A stretch of 62,650 nucleotides of DNA from positions 1 to 62,650 of the forward strand of contig CAJOGK010000016.1 in NCBI GenBank assembly GCA_905234145.1, in the 5' to 3' direction. The position numbers and the translations under genes are program-made. This document shows, piece after piece, positions 1-7,889 of the stretch (positions are counted from its first letter, which is position 1; each line of letters begins with the position of its first letter). The notes under the pieces are model-generated. The model saw only the letters and a program-made list of their open reading frames with translations, was not told where the DNA came from and did no database searches. The stretch comes from an uncultured Prevotella sp. (GTDB lineage: Bacteria; Bacteroidota; Bacteroidia; Bacteroidales; Bacteroidaceae).

Positions 1-1
1 G

Positions 2-361
2 GAGGCGGGGCATGATGTGTATGATTTCCGCAATCCTCCTTCAGGCGATCCTGGCTTTAAGTGGAGTTCTATAGACCCTAATTATATTGAATGGAGTCCT
101 GAAGATTATTGCGAGATGTTGTGTCATCCTAAAGCTGAACGTCAATTCCATAATGATATTGAGGCTATGGAGGCATGTGATACTTGCGTGTTAGTATTAC
201 CATGCGGGCGTAGTGCTCATACAGAAGCTGGATGGTTTGCTGGACGAGGGAAGGATACTATAGCATATATCCCTGAGAAGCAAGAACCGGAATTGATGTA
301 TAGGTTGTTTAATTGTGTTTGCACTACTATAGATGAACTTATCGAGGAGCTGAATGTATAA
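2..361 (+). CDS. Nucleoside 2-deoxyribosyltransferase-like protein (5' truncated by window edge)
   Basis: The reading frame is open to the left edge, so the start lies outside the window; a GTG at 17 is only the first internal start-like codon. The visible 119 residues look like the C-terminal part of the nucleoside 2-deoxyribosyltransferase fold: an aspartate in EACDTCVLVLPCG, followed by SAHTEAGWFAGRGK, whose glutamate sits where the family nucleophile lies. Members cleave or transfer deoxyribose or act on nucleotide-like ligands; the substrate here is unknown. The end overlaps the start of the Vsr gene by 8 bp, so the two are translationally coupled. With Vsr and a NUDIX hydrolase following, a role in handling modified nucleotides or in a defence island is possible, but this is inference. 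Confidence 0.6.
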   Translation, partial: EAGHDVYDFRNPPSGDPGFKWSSIDPNYIEWSPEDYCEMLCHPKAERQFHNDIEAMEACDTCVLVLPCGRSAHTEAGWFAGRGKDTIAYIPEKQEPELMYRLFNCVCTTIDELIEELNV

Positions 362-920
362 ACTCTCTGAAGAACAACGTCATAAGAATATGCAAGCAAT
401 CCACTCTAAGGATACAAAGCCCGAATGGATTGTGCGTCGTGGGTTGTGGAGTAGGGGATTCCGCTATCGTTTGAATTCGCCCAAATTGCCAGGGCATCCT
501 GATTTGGTATTGAGGAAATATCGCACATGCATTTTCGTAAATGGATGCTTTTGGCATGGGCACAATGTGGCGTTGCCACAGATGTTTGATGTAAGAAGTA
601 AGAAGGAAGATGTGATTGTGAATTCGGAATGTTGTAAGATTCCAAATACTAGGCGGGAGTTTTGGCTAGCGAAGATTAAACGGAACCAAGAAAGGGATAT
701 TGAGACACAGAAGAAGCTGGCGGAAATGGGGTGGCATTGTATCACCATCTGGGAGTGTGAGCTTAAACCGTCGAAGCGCGAAGATACGCTAAAGTCGCTC
801 GTCTATACCTTAAATAAAATATGGCTTGATGATCATTGCATCGTTGGGAAACCTTATCCAAAGATTGAGGAAGAGGGTCTAGGTTTAATGGCGGCAGAAG
901 AAATTTTGGAAGAATCATGA
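354..920 (+). CDS. vsr: Very short patch repair (Vsr) endonuclease
   Basis: Vsr nicks DNA 5' of T:G mismatches formed when 5-methylcytosine deaminates, starting repair at sites methylated by a cytosine methyltransferase. Visible landmarks are the opening EEQRHKNMQAIHSKDTKPE, catalytic Asp near residue 50 in LPGHPDLVLRKY, and the FVNGCFWHGH motif (about 61-70) with the metal- and zinc-site residues. About 20 residues lie between CFWHGH and the conserved REFW...KIKRNQERD segment, somewhat more than usual. Start ATG 354 overlaps the upstream gene by 8 bp and the end overlaps the NUDIX gene by 4 bp, giving a tight operon. Vsr normally accompanies a Dcm-type methyltransferase; none is in the window, so it is expected upstream. 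Confidence 0.9.
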   Translation: MYKLSEEQRHKNMQAIHSKDTKPEWIVRRGLWSRGFRYRLNSPKLPGHPDLVLRKYRTCIFVNGCFWHGHNVALPQMFDVRSKKEDVIVNSECCKIPNTRREFWLAKIKRNQERDIETQKKLAEMGWHCITIWECELKPSKREDTLKSLVYTLNKIWLDDHCIVGKPYPKIEEEGLGLMAAEEILEES

Positions 921-1321
921 AACAGATAGAAGTCGTAGCAGCAATCATACACGATGATAAAGGCCGTATCTTCGCCACTCAGCGAGGGTATGGGGATTTT
1001 AAAGATGGATGGGAATTCCCTGGCGGGAAAATGGAACCAGGGGAAAGTCCCGAAGAGGCGCTAAAGCGAGAAATATGGGAGGAGTTGGAAACAAGTATCG
1101 TTGTAGAAAGATTGGTGCAGACCGTTGAGTGGGACTATCCCAAATTTCACCTGACGATGCATTGCTTTTGGTGCCATCTGGAGAGCGGTAGTCTGACGCT
1201 GAAGGAGCATGAAGCTGCCCGCTGGTTAACTATAGATCAACTCTACAGCGTGGATTGGCTTCCAGCGGATTTGCAGGTGATAAATATTCTTAGTGACGTC
1301 ATGCTCACGAAATGTCAGTGA
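917..1321 (+). CDS. MutT-like NUDIX (deoxy)nucleoside triphosphate pyrophosphohydrolase
   Basis: A 134-residue NUDIX hydrolase, expected to hydrolyse oxidised or non-canonical dNTPs such as 8-oxo-dGTP to the monophosphate. The Nudix box runs from about residue 36 (GGKMEPGESPEEALKREIW...) with metal-binding glutamates at 52, 55 and 56; the usual Gly near the end of the box is Glu, a common variant in this lineage. Length and the preceding WEFPGGK match MutT/CTP pyrophosphohydrolase types. It overlaps vsr by 4 bp (ATGA), so it is the third gene of that operon. Convergent with the MATE gene 20 bp downstream. Confidence 0.85.
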   Translation: MKQIEVVAAIIHDDKGRIFATQRGYGDFKDGWEFPGGKMEPGESPEEALKREIWEELETSIVVERLVQTVEWDYPKFHLTMHCFWCHLESGSLTLKEHEAARWLTIDQLYSVDWLPADLQVINILSDVMLTKCQ

Positions 1322-1341
1322 CCTTTGTGCTGACGGGCTAG

Positions 1342-2672
1342 CTATTGCGATACAAATCCCTTGGTTCTCCATTTGCCTGAACGCCATCGGCGAAGGAGGA
1401 TAATACCACGGATGTTCTCGTCGAGGGCAAATCCTATCCACATACCTACAAGGCCGTAGCCCAAAGGAATGCCGATGACATAACTAAGTCCTACGGCAAT
1501 AGTCCACTGAAATATCACTCCGACAACAAACGGATAAATGATGTCGCCCGTGGCTCGTAGGGTATTGCCGGCAAAGATGTTGGTATCTCCAAGAACCAGT
1601 CGACGATAAGTATCCAAACGCCCATGGCAATAATCTCTTGATTGTCGGTAAAAGCACTGAGGATGCTCCGACCTGTAATGGCGAGGAGGGCTGAGCCTGT
1701 GAGCGTGATAATCATAGCCCATCGGAAAAAGTAATTGCCAAGCACGAATGCTGCCTGATGGCGTTGCTGCCCGACAAGGTGGCCTACAAGGATGTCGCCG
1801 CCCTGCGTAATGCTGACACAGAACAGATATACGAACATGATCATGTTATAGCAATAGGTACGCGTGGCCAGGGCCTCGTTGCTAATCTTATTAATAAAAT
1901 AGGTGATGGCTACCTGTGAGAGGCTGTAGCTGATATTCTCGCTCATGGCAGGAATGCCGATCTTTAACAGATTTCGCAGCTCTTGCCAGGGCATGGGGCG
2001 GAAATAGCTGAGCGGGAAGCTGGGGATATGAACCTTGAAATGAATGGCTGCCAGTAGCATCATCGACACGGCTCGACAGGTGGCTGTAGAAATGGCTGCA
2101 CCTTCAACACCCAGCTGCGGGCATCCCCAGCGACCGAAGATCAGGGCATAGTTGCCTATGATGTTCAGCACATTCACAATACCCGTTACTACCATGGGAT
2201 ATACCACCTTGTCGGCACTACGCAATGAGGCAGAGAACGTGAGCGACAGGGCTTGGAAGAACGACAGGGCACCCGTTAGTCGAAGATACACCAGTCCGTC
2301 GCCCATCAGTTCGGGCCGCAAGCCCATCAGCTGCAGCAATTGTTCGGCATAGAAAAAGAGTAGGGCGCTGACGGTGAGTCCTAGCATCAGGTTAACCACC
2401 AGTGCCATGCCCACTACCTGTATCATTCGTTTCCTCAGTCCTGCGCCAATGTATTGCGCACAGAGGATAGCCGCACCCATCGAGAAGAACTGATAGACGA
2501 GGAATACGAGCGACATGAGCTGATTGTCGAGTCCCACCGCCGCCACGCTGTTGTCGCTGTAGCGGCTTAGCATCACGGTATCGACGGCACCAAGCAGCAT
2601 GACCAGTGCTATTTCGATAAACACTGGGATCGTGATGATTCTGAGTTGTTGTTTTAACGTATATACGGCCAT
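1342..2672 (-). pseudogene. MATE family multidrug efflux transporter, frameshifted
   Basis: MATE proteins are inner-membrane H+- or Na+-coupled drug exporters of about 450 residues with 12 membrane segments. Residues 1 to ~360 are read in one frame (2672 down to about 1584, ending VWILIVDWFLEI) and the last ~80 in another (from NIFAGNTLRATGDIIYP to the stop at 1342). At the join the usual -EIGRAxNIFA- is reduced to -EI/NIFA-, so about 10 nt (GRA plus one base) appear missing near 1583/1584. Together the parts give a full-length protein. A GTG at 2690 gives a longer ORF but lies inside the promoter box, so the ATG at 2672 is preferred. It is either a pseudogene or an assembly error. Confidence 0.8.
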
Positions 2673-2689
2673 CTGAAAAAATATCGCCA

Positions 2690-2697
2690 CAAAGTTA
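2690..2697 (-). promoter_or_regulatory. -7 promoter box of the MATE gene
   Basis: TAACTTTG on the minus strand fits the Bacteroidota TAnnTTTG element, 17 bp before the chosen ATG. It lies back to back with the promoter of the peptidase gene. Confidence 0.6.
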
Positions 2698-2719
2698 CGA
2701 ATTATTAGAGAATTATTAC

Positions 2720-2727
2720 TATCTTTG
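2720..2727 (+). promoter_or_regulatory. -7 promoter box of the M28 peptidase gene
   Basis: TATCTTTG on the plus strand; transcription should start at about 2734, leaving a leader of roughly 37 nt. The two divergent boxes share a 78-bp spacer. Confidence 0.65.
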
Positions 2728-2770
2728 CCAAAGATTTAAGCTTGTTTATAAACAAACACCAATAGAGAAG

Positions 2771-4279
2771 ATGAAGAAGCTAATTACCCTATTAATGATG
2801 GTCATGGTGAGCGTAGGCGCCAAGGCCCAAGAGAACGACGAACAGCTGTTGAGAAACTGGATTAAGGTGATAGCCGCTGACGAGTTTGGCGGGCGCAAAC
2901 CGATGACACCCTACGAGGATAAGACGGTAAAATACCTGGCCCAGCAACTAGAGACACTGGGCTTGGAGCCTGCTTTCGACGGCAGCTGGTATCAGCCCTT
3001 CGAGATGATAGCGGTTACAGCCAAGCCGCAGGGCAATAAGCTATCGGCTAAGGGCAAGGGGAAGGCGGAATTGCGCTATCCCGACGACGTGGTGGTATGG
3101 ACGGCCCGTGCCACGAATAAGGTCGTGATGCCGAAGGCGGAATATGTGTTTGTAGGCTTCGGTATCCATGCCCCAGAATATGGCTGGGATGATTATAAAG
3201 ACATCGACGTAAAGGGTAAGATCGTTATCGCGATGGTAAACGATCCCGGCTATTACGATGCGAACCTGTTCAGAGGGCGCAATATGACTTACTATGGTCG
3301 ATGGGTTTATAAGTTTGAAGAGGCGCAACGACAGGGGGCTGCGGGCTGTCTGGTTCTGCATAATACAGAGGCGGCAAGCTATGGTTGGCACGTATGCGTG
3401 AATGGTCATCTGGAGAACAATCTCGCCCTTTATAACCCTGATACCCGCAATGCCGACGAACTGGGTATTAAGGGATGGCTGCACGAGGCGGGCGCTCGTA
3501 AACTGTTTGTTGCTGCCGGCATGGATATGGATAAGGCACTAGCCGAGGCGAAGCAGCCTGGGTTTAAGAGCTTCTCGCTGAAAGTAAAGGGTGACGTAAG
3601 GATGGCGGTATCGTATGACATCGAACAGACGTTAAACGTGGGTGGCATCGTAAGAGGAACGGACAGGCCCGACGAGGTGGTGGTGATGAATGCCCACTGG
3701 GACCATCTGGGTATCGGCAAGCCTGATGCGCAGGGTGACTCTATCTATAATGGTGCGGCTGATAATGCCTCAGGGATGGCTGCGGCCTTGCTGGTGACCA
3801 AGAAAATGAAGGCTCTGCCGAAGGCGCCTCGCAGAAGCGTGCTCTTCTTGTTCCCATCGTCGGAGGAAAGTGGACTCTTCGGCTCGGCGTATTACTGCGA
3901 CCATCCTGCTATCGCAATGGAAAAGACAGTGGCCTGCCTGAACTTTGAGAGCATCGGGCCCTCGGAATATACGAAAGACGTAACGATTCTGGGTGGTGGT
4001 GAGAGTGATCTCGACGATTACTACATGGCAGCTGCTGCGGCACAGGGTAGGGGACTAGTGTTCGATGATGACAACAGCGACGGCTGGTTCTTCCGCTCAG
4101 ACCATTATAACTTTGTAAAGAAGGGCGTGAAGGCCATCGTGGTAGAAAACGACGTCAAACCCGAGTGGTATCATAAACCATCGGACGAGTATCGCGACGA
4201 CTGGGATTTGAGCGGTACGGTGGCCAACACGAACATGATATTCAGCGTGGGTCTGTCGCTCGCAAATGCTAAGCCCTGA
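2771..4279 (+). CDS. Secreted M28 family zinc aminopeptidase with inserted PA domain
   Basis: A 502-residue exported metallopeptidase. The N-terminus is a signal peptide (MKKLITLLMMVMVSVGAKAQ, cut before ENDEQ). A protease-associated (PA) domain occupies roughly residues 120-280. The M28 di-zinc core follows: HWDH (His309, Asp311), GAADNASG (bridging Asp331), the SEES pair (Glu365 catalytic, Glu366 ligand), the Asp in NFESIGPSE and a His near YHKPSDEYR or FRSDHYNF. It probably trims peptides in the periplasm or at the cell surface. It forms a single-gene unit with its own promoter and converges with prmA 10 bp away. Confidence 0.88.
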   Translation: MKKLITLLMMVMVSVGAKAQENDEQLLRNWIKVIAADEFGGRKPMTPYEDKTVKYLAQQLETLGLEPAFDGSWYQPFEMIAVTAKPQGNKLSAKGKGKAELRYPDDVVVWTARATNKVVMPKAEYVFVGFGIHAPEYGWDDYKDIDVKGKIVIAMVNDPGYYDANLFRGRNMTYYGRWVYKFEEAQRQGAAGCLVLHNTEAASYGWHVCVNGHLENNLALYNPDTRNADELGIKGWLHEAGARKLFVAAGMDMDKALAEAKQPGFKSFSLKVKGDVRMAVSYDIEQTLNVGGIVRGTDRPDEVVVMNAHWDHLGIGKPDAQGDSIYNGAADNASGMAAALLVTKKMKALPKAPRRSVLFLFPSSEESGLFGSAYYCDHPAIAMEKTVACLNFESIGPSEYTKDVTILGGGESDLDDYYMAAAAAQGRGLVFDDDNSDGWFFRSDHYNFVKKGVKAIVVENDVKPEWYHKPSDEYRDDWDLSGTVANTNMIFSVGLSLANAKP

Positions 4280-4289
4280 AGCTATTCGG

Positions 4290-5144
4290 CTAACACTTGA
4301 ATACCAAACAGGCCCAATCGCTATCGCTGAGTTGCTGTTGCAATGAAAGTCCTAGGGATTGGGCTTTCTCTATGAGCATGGGGCAATCGCTGGTGTAGAA
4401 GCCACTAAGGATAAGCAGGGCGCCATCGGCCATCTTCTTAACAAACTGAGGCATATCGGCCAAAAGGATGTTGCGATTGATATTTGCCAATACTAACTGG
4501 AACTCACCCTCCACCTTATTTAATATAGAGGCGTCGCCCAAAAGCGAGGTAAAGCGATCGTCGACCTGATTGATAACGGCATTGTGGCGCGCATTGTCGA
4601 CACTCCACTCGTCGATATCGTAACCCACCGCCTCGGCTGCACCAAGTTTCAGGGCGCAAATGGAGAGGATACCAGTACCCGTACCGCAATCGAGCACGCG
4701 GCCCTTTGGCGTGTGTTCGAGCAGGGCCGAGCAGACCATACGTGTGGTCTCGTGGGTACCAGTTCCGAAAGCGAGTTTGGCATCGATCTCTATTTCTGTG
4801 GATTGGGAAGAAACAGAAACGGGGAGATGGCGCCCATCGTGGATGATGACAGCCCCGTCGGAGATGATGATGGGGGCAAAGCCCTCCTGTTCCCATTGTT
4901 CGTTCCAGTCTTTGTCCTCTGCCTCGCGGATGTCATAGGTGATGGTGGTGCTATCGAAGGGGAAATCGCTGATGCAATCTTTAAGCACTTGTTCATCGAA
5001 AAGCGATTGCTGCACGTAGCCTTTGAGACCATCGGCTTGCTCTTCGAATGTTTCGAAACCTGCATCGCCTGCCAGAGCCGCCAAGAGGTCGGAGGCATCA
5101 ACAGAATAGGGGAAAATACGGAATTCTACCTCAAAATACTTCAT
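4290..5144 (-). CDS. prmA: Ribosomal protein L11 methyltransferase
   Basis: PrmA trimethylates lysines and the N-terminus of ribosomal protein L11 using S-adenosylmethionine. The 284-residue protein has an N-terminal substrate-recognition domain (about 1-60), the linker EDKDWNEQWEQEGFAPI, the conserved AFGTGTHETTRM, and the SAM-binding motif I VLDCGTGTGILSI near residue 155. Motif IV reads LANINRNIL where many PrmAs have NILANxL, normal for Bacteroidota. Length matches the family. ATG at 5144 is supported by a promoter box 20 bp upstream. Confidence 0.95.
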   Translation of the reverse strand: MKYFEVEFRIFPYSVDASDLLAALAGDAGFETFEEQADGLKGYVQQSLFDEQVLKDCISDFPFDSTTITYDIREAEDKDWNEQWEQEGFAPIIISDGAVIIHDGRHLPVSVSSQSTEIEIDAKLAFGTGTHETTRMVCSALLEHTPKGRVLDCGTGTGILSICALKLGAAEAVGYDIDEWSVDNARHNAVINQVDDRFTSLLGDASILNKVEGEFQLVLANINRNILLADMPQFVKKMADGALLILSGFYTSDCPMLIEKAQSLGLSLQQQLSDSDWACLVFKC

Positions 5145-5164
5145 AAGGATGTTAATTTTTGCCG

Positions 5165-5172
5165 CAAATATA
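5165..5172 (-). promoter_or_regulatory. -7 promoter box of prmA
   Basis: TATATTTG on the minus strand, 20 bp before the prmA ATG. Confidence 0.55.
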
Positions 5173-5223
5173 CAAAAAATAGGGAAAATCCTACCATAAG
5201 TTAGGGTTTTTCAAAATTAGTTG

Positions 5224-5231
5224 TATTTTTG
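5224..5231 (+). promoter_or_regulatory. -7 promoter box of the WYDP-repeat protein gene
   Basis: TATTTTTG on the plus strand, 25 bp before the ATG at 5257. It rules out a longer reading frame that opens at 5221. Confidence 0.6.
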
Positions 5232-5256
5232 CAACGTGAATCATTTTAAACGAATT

Positions 5257-6150
5257 ATGGATATGAAAAAACTGTTGCTTATTTCCCTGCTTATCGGAGC
5301 CATGCCACTGGCTATGATGGCTCAGGATGACGACCTCTACTTCACCTCGAAAAAGAAAAAGACTTCGAAGGTAGAGGAAGTGACGGACAAATATGGCCTG
5401 CCTAAGGATACGTACTACGTGGGTAGCGATCGCGATGTAGACGAGTATAACCGACGCTTTAAGAGTAGCTACGAGGTGATAGACAGCAGTGCGGTAGTTA
5501 CTGACACACTGAAATCGCTCACCGAGTACGAACTGACTAAGTTGATGGAGCGCTTCGATGACTATCGACTGGCTGATAACGAGGCCTTCTGGCGTGGTTA
5601 TCGGGCTGGCAGATACGATTACTGGGGCTGGCACTCGCCTTGGTACTATTCTTGGTACGATCCCTGGTACTACGGCTGGCATGGTCGCTATTGGTACGAC
5701 CCTTGGTATTATAGCTGGTATGATCCTTGGTACGATCCCTGGTACTACAGATATGGCTGGGGTTGGGGCTGGGGCTACCCTCGCTGGGGCGGTGGTTATG
5801 TATCGACCCACGGTAACGCTGGAACCATCAGACGTTCGCATACTGACAGATATGTGGGCATGAGCGGAAGAGGCTACAACAGCGTTTCGCACAACAGCGC
5901 CAGGATGAGCAGTTTGAGAGAACGTGTAGGCAGCAGTGGGCGCTACAGTGTTGACAGTTCGCAACGCAGCAGTAGCGGGCGCTTTAGCGGGCGCAGAGAT
6001 GGCGGTAGTTACAGCAGTAGCCGAAGCTCGAGTAGCTATAGCGGAAGCAGAAGTAGTGGCGGCTTTAGCGGCGGTAGTCGTGGCGGTGGCTTTAGCGGCG
6101 GCGGTGGCGGCGGTGGCCACAGAAGCGGCGGAATGGGAGGAAGAAGATAG
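5257..6150 (+). CDS. Secreted low-complexity protein with Trp/Tyr-rich (WYDPWYY) repeats and Ser/Gly-rich tail
   Basis: I do not recognise a named family. The protein of ~297 residues starts with a signal peptide (cleavage after AMMAQ). Residues ~25-115 are charged and ordered-looking. About residues 127-175 are extraordinarily rich in Trp and Tyr, built from tandem variants of DPWYYxWY, followed by GWGWGWG. The last ~100 residues are Ser/Gly/Arg low complexity ending GGMGGRR. The DNA in 5637-5760 is correspondingly repetitive. Such composition suggests a surface or periplasmic adhesive, aromatic-stacking or scaffold role, but that is a guess. The next gene, a FadL-like barrel, follows after a short repeat-bearing spacer and may be cotranscribed. 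Confidence 0.75.
   Translation: MDMKKLLLISLLIGAMPLAMMAQDDDLYFTSKKKKTSKVEEVTDKYGLPKDTYYVGSDRDVDEYNRRFKSSYEVIDSSAVVTDTLKSLTEYELTKLMERFDDYRLADNEAFWRGYRAGRYDYWGWHSPWYYSWYDPWYYGWHGRYWYDPWYYSWYDPWYDPWYYRYGWGWGWGYPRWGGGYVSTHGNAGTIRRSHTDRYVGMSGRGYNSVSHNSARMSSLRERVGSSGRYSVDSSQRSSSGRFSGRRDGGSYSSSRSSSSYSGSRSSGGFSGGSRGGGFSGGGGGGGHRSGGMGGRR
5637..5760 (+). repeat. In-gene tandem repeat coding for WYDPWYY units
   Basis: Variants of TGGTACGATCCCTGGTAC recur about five times within this stretch, coding for DPWYY-like blocks. Repeat-number change could alter protein length without breaking the frame when units are multiples of three. Confidence 0.65.
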
Positions 6151-6157
6151 TTTAGAT

Positions 6158-6185
6158 TATAGTTGATAGTTTATAGTGGATAGTT
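6158..6185. repeat. Heptamer-periodic intergenic repeat (TAGTTGA/TAGTGGA type)
   Basis: The 35-bp spacer before the FadL-like gene is composed of variants of the 7-mers GATAGTT and TATAGTG. It belongs to the same sequence family as the repeat inside the ModF-like gene near 29550. Confidence 0.55.
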
Positions 6186-7766
6186 ATGAAGAAGATTTTA
6201 TTGGCAGCGATGGTAATGGGCATGGTTTTGCCTGTAGCTGCACAGGATACATACGAAAGTGGCAGATTGCTGGGTAGCGATCTGAACGGAACGGCCCGTT
6301 ATGTGGGTATGGGTGGCGCGATGGACGCACTGGGTGCTGACATCTCGACCATGAGTTCAAACCCTGCGGGTATCGGACTCTTCCGCCACTCGACGGTTAG
6401 TGCTACTGTCGGTCTCGTATCGCAACAGGGCGCTAGCAAGTTCGACGGACTCAGCCCCACGAACATGAGCTTTGATCAGCTGGGATTCGTTTACTCATCG
6501 AGAGTGAGTCGTAAATCGTTTATTAACTTCGGTGCCAACTACCACAAGAGTCGTAACTTCGACCAGATTCTTTCGGCAGCTAACCGACTGAACGGGGCAT
6601 CGAGCAACGGACTGACCTATAACAAGGCGGAGCGCCGATATGCTTCGTCGGGTGGTTTCGACCTCGGGTTCTATAAACAATCGGACGAGGCTGTAGGTTT
6701 CGAGAGTCCTACGAGCGACCTTCGCGCCTATACCTATACACAGATGGACGATTTGAATGCGAACGTGTTGATGCTGGACTCGAAAGAAGACGTATTCTAT
6801 ACAGCTGAGGGCGAGAAGTACACCTTCGACCGTGCGCACAGAGGATGGATTGCTGACTTCGACTTGAACATTAGTGGTAACCATAACAACCGTGTATACT
6901 GGGGATTTACCGTAGGTATCCACTCCGTAAAATATAAGGGCTACAGCGAGTATTCAGAGTGGTTGGTAAGTACGAACGGCCAGAGCATCGGTGGCGTCAG
7001 CTTTGGCGACGAGCGCAAGATTACGGGTACGGGTTACGACGTTAAGGCCGGACTGATTTTCCGTCCCATTGAGGAGTCGCCTTTCCGTATCGGACTTGCC
7101 GTCAGCACACCTACCTGGTACGAGCTGACATCGGAAAACAATACGGCGATGGTAAACCAGAGCGATATGGGAAGATGGAACGATGGCGATACGAAAGAGA
7201 GTTATAAGTTCCAATATACCACGCCTTGGAAATTCGGCGTTAGTCTGGGACATACCGTAGGCACAAGCGTCGCTATCGGTGCGGGATACGAGTATTCTGA
7301 TTATGGGGCTTCGAAGAACAAAATCATAGACGGCTACGATGCCTACGACGTTGCCCAGTCGAGTGTCGACGGACCGATGAAGCGTAATACGGAGCAAGTC
7401 ATGAAGGGCGTACATACGCTGAAGGCCGGTGTAGAGATAAAGCCCGATCCTACGGTGGCTATCCGTCTGGGTTACAATTATGTATCGGCAGCCTATAATA
7501 AGGAAGGTGAGCGCGATATGACCCTCGACACACCGGGCGTAATGTATGCTTCGACAAGTGACTACACCAACTGGAAGGATACGCATCGTTTTACTTTTGG
7601 TCTGGGTTATAAGGCAGGACCGATGAACATCGACTTGGCTTATCAGTATAACGCCATGAACGGTGATTTCCATCCGATGCAGAATTATGGTGGCTATGCG
7701 CCCAGCGTTACGAGCGTGAGCAACAAGCGACACCAAGTTTTACTCACACTCGGATATACATTCTAA
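6186..7766 (+). CDS. Outer-membrane beta-barrel of the OmpP1/FadL (Toluene_X) family
   Basis: A 526-residue outer-membrane protein. It has a signal peptide (cut after PVAAQ), then the DLNGTARYVGMGGAMDALGADISTMSSNPAGI hallmark (quoted in two parts: DLNGTARYVGMGG and ALGADISTMSSNPAG), which matches the N-terminal hatch of FadL-like barrels. Alternating amphipathic strands follow, and the terminal HQVLLTLGYTF with last residue Phe is the BAM-recognition signal. Family members pass hydrophobic compounds such as fatty acids; in Bacteroidota they are often named 'hemin receptor' without proof. It ends in a clear terminator. Confidence 0.85.
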   Translation: MKKILLAAMVMGMVLPVAAQDTYESGRLLGSDLNGTARYVGMGGAMDALGADISTMSSNPAGIGLFRHSTVSATVGLVSQQGASKFDGLSPTNMSFDQLGFVYSSRVSRKSFINFGANYHKSRNFDQILSAANRLNGASSNGLTYNKAERRYASSGGFDLGFYKQSDEAVGFESPTSDLRAYTYTQMDDLNANVLMLDSKEDVFYTAEGEKYTFDRAHRGWIADFDLNISGNHNNRVYWGFTVGIHSVKYKGYSEYSEWLVSTNGQSIGGVSFGDERKITGTGYDVKAGLIFRPIEESPFRIGLAVSTPTWYELTSENNTAMVNQSDMGRWNDGDTKESYKFQYTTPWKFGVSLGHTVGTSVAIGAGYEYSDYGASKNKIIDGYDAYDVAQSSVDGPMKRNTEQVMKGVHTLKAGVEIKPDPTVAIRLGYNYVSAAYNKEGERDMTLDTPGVMYASTSDYTNWKDTHRFTFGLGYKAGPMNIDLAYQYNAMNGDFHPMQNYGGYAPSVTSVSNKRHQVLLTLGYTF

Positions 7767-7790
7767 AAAGTATCAAACCTGAATATAAAT

Positions 7791-7823
7791 GCGGCTTTAT
7801 GCAAATAAGGCCGCTTTTTTTTG
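7791..7823 (+). terminator. Rho-independent terminator after the FadL-like gene
   Basis: GCGGCTTTAT pairs with ATAAGGCCGC across a 4-nt loop (one G.U pair) and runs into a stretch of eight T. Confidence 0.85.
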
Positions 7824-7843
7824 TTTATTCGCGCGAAAAGTAG

Positions 7844-7851
7844 TATCTTTG
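7844..7851 (+). promoter_or_regulatory. -7 promoter box of the iorAB operon
   Basis: TATCTTTG, 38 bp before the iorA ATG. The leader contains short AATAGTAAGATAGTAA repeats like other spacers in the window. Confidence 0.7.
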
Positions 7852-7889
7852 CGGTCTAAAATCGTAAAATCAATAGTAAGATAGTAAAA

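Noticed and set aside
5191..6120. Ala/Thr/Val-rich open frame opposite the WYDP-repeat gene
   Set aside because: Low-complexity shadow of repetitive DNA; the plus-strand protein has a signal peptide, promoter and sensible start.
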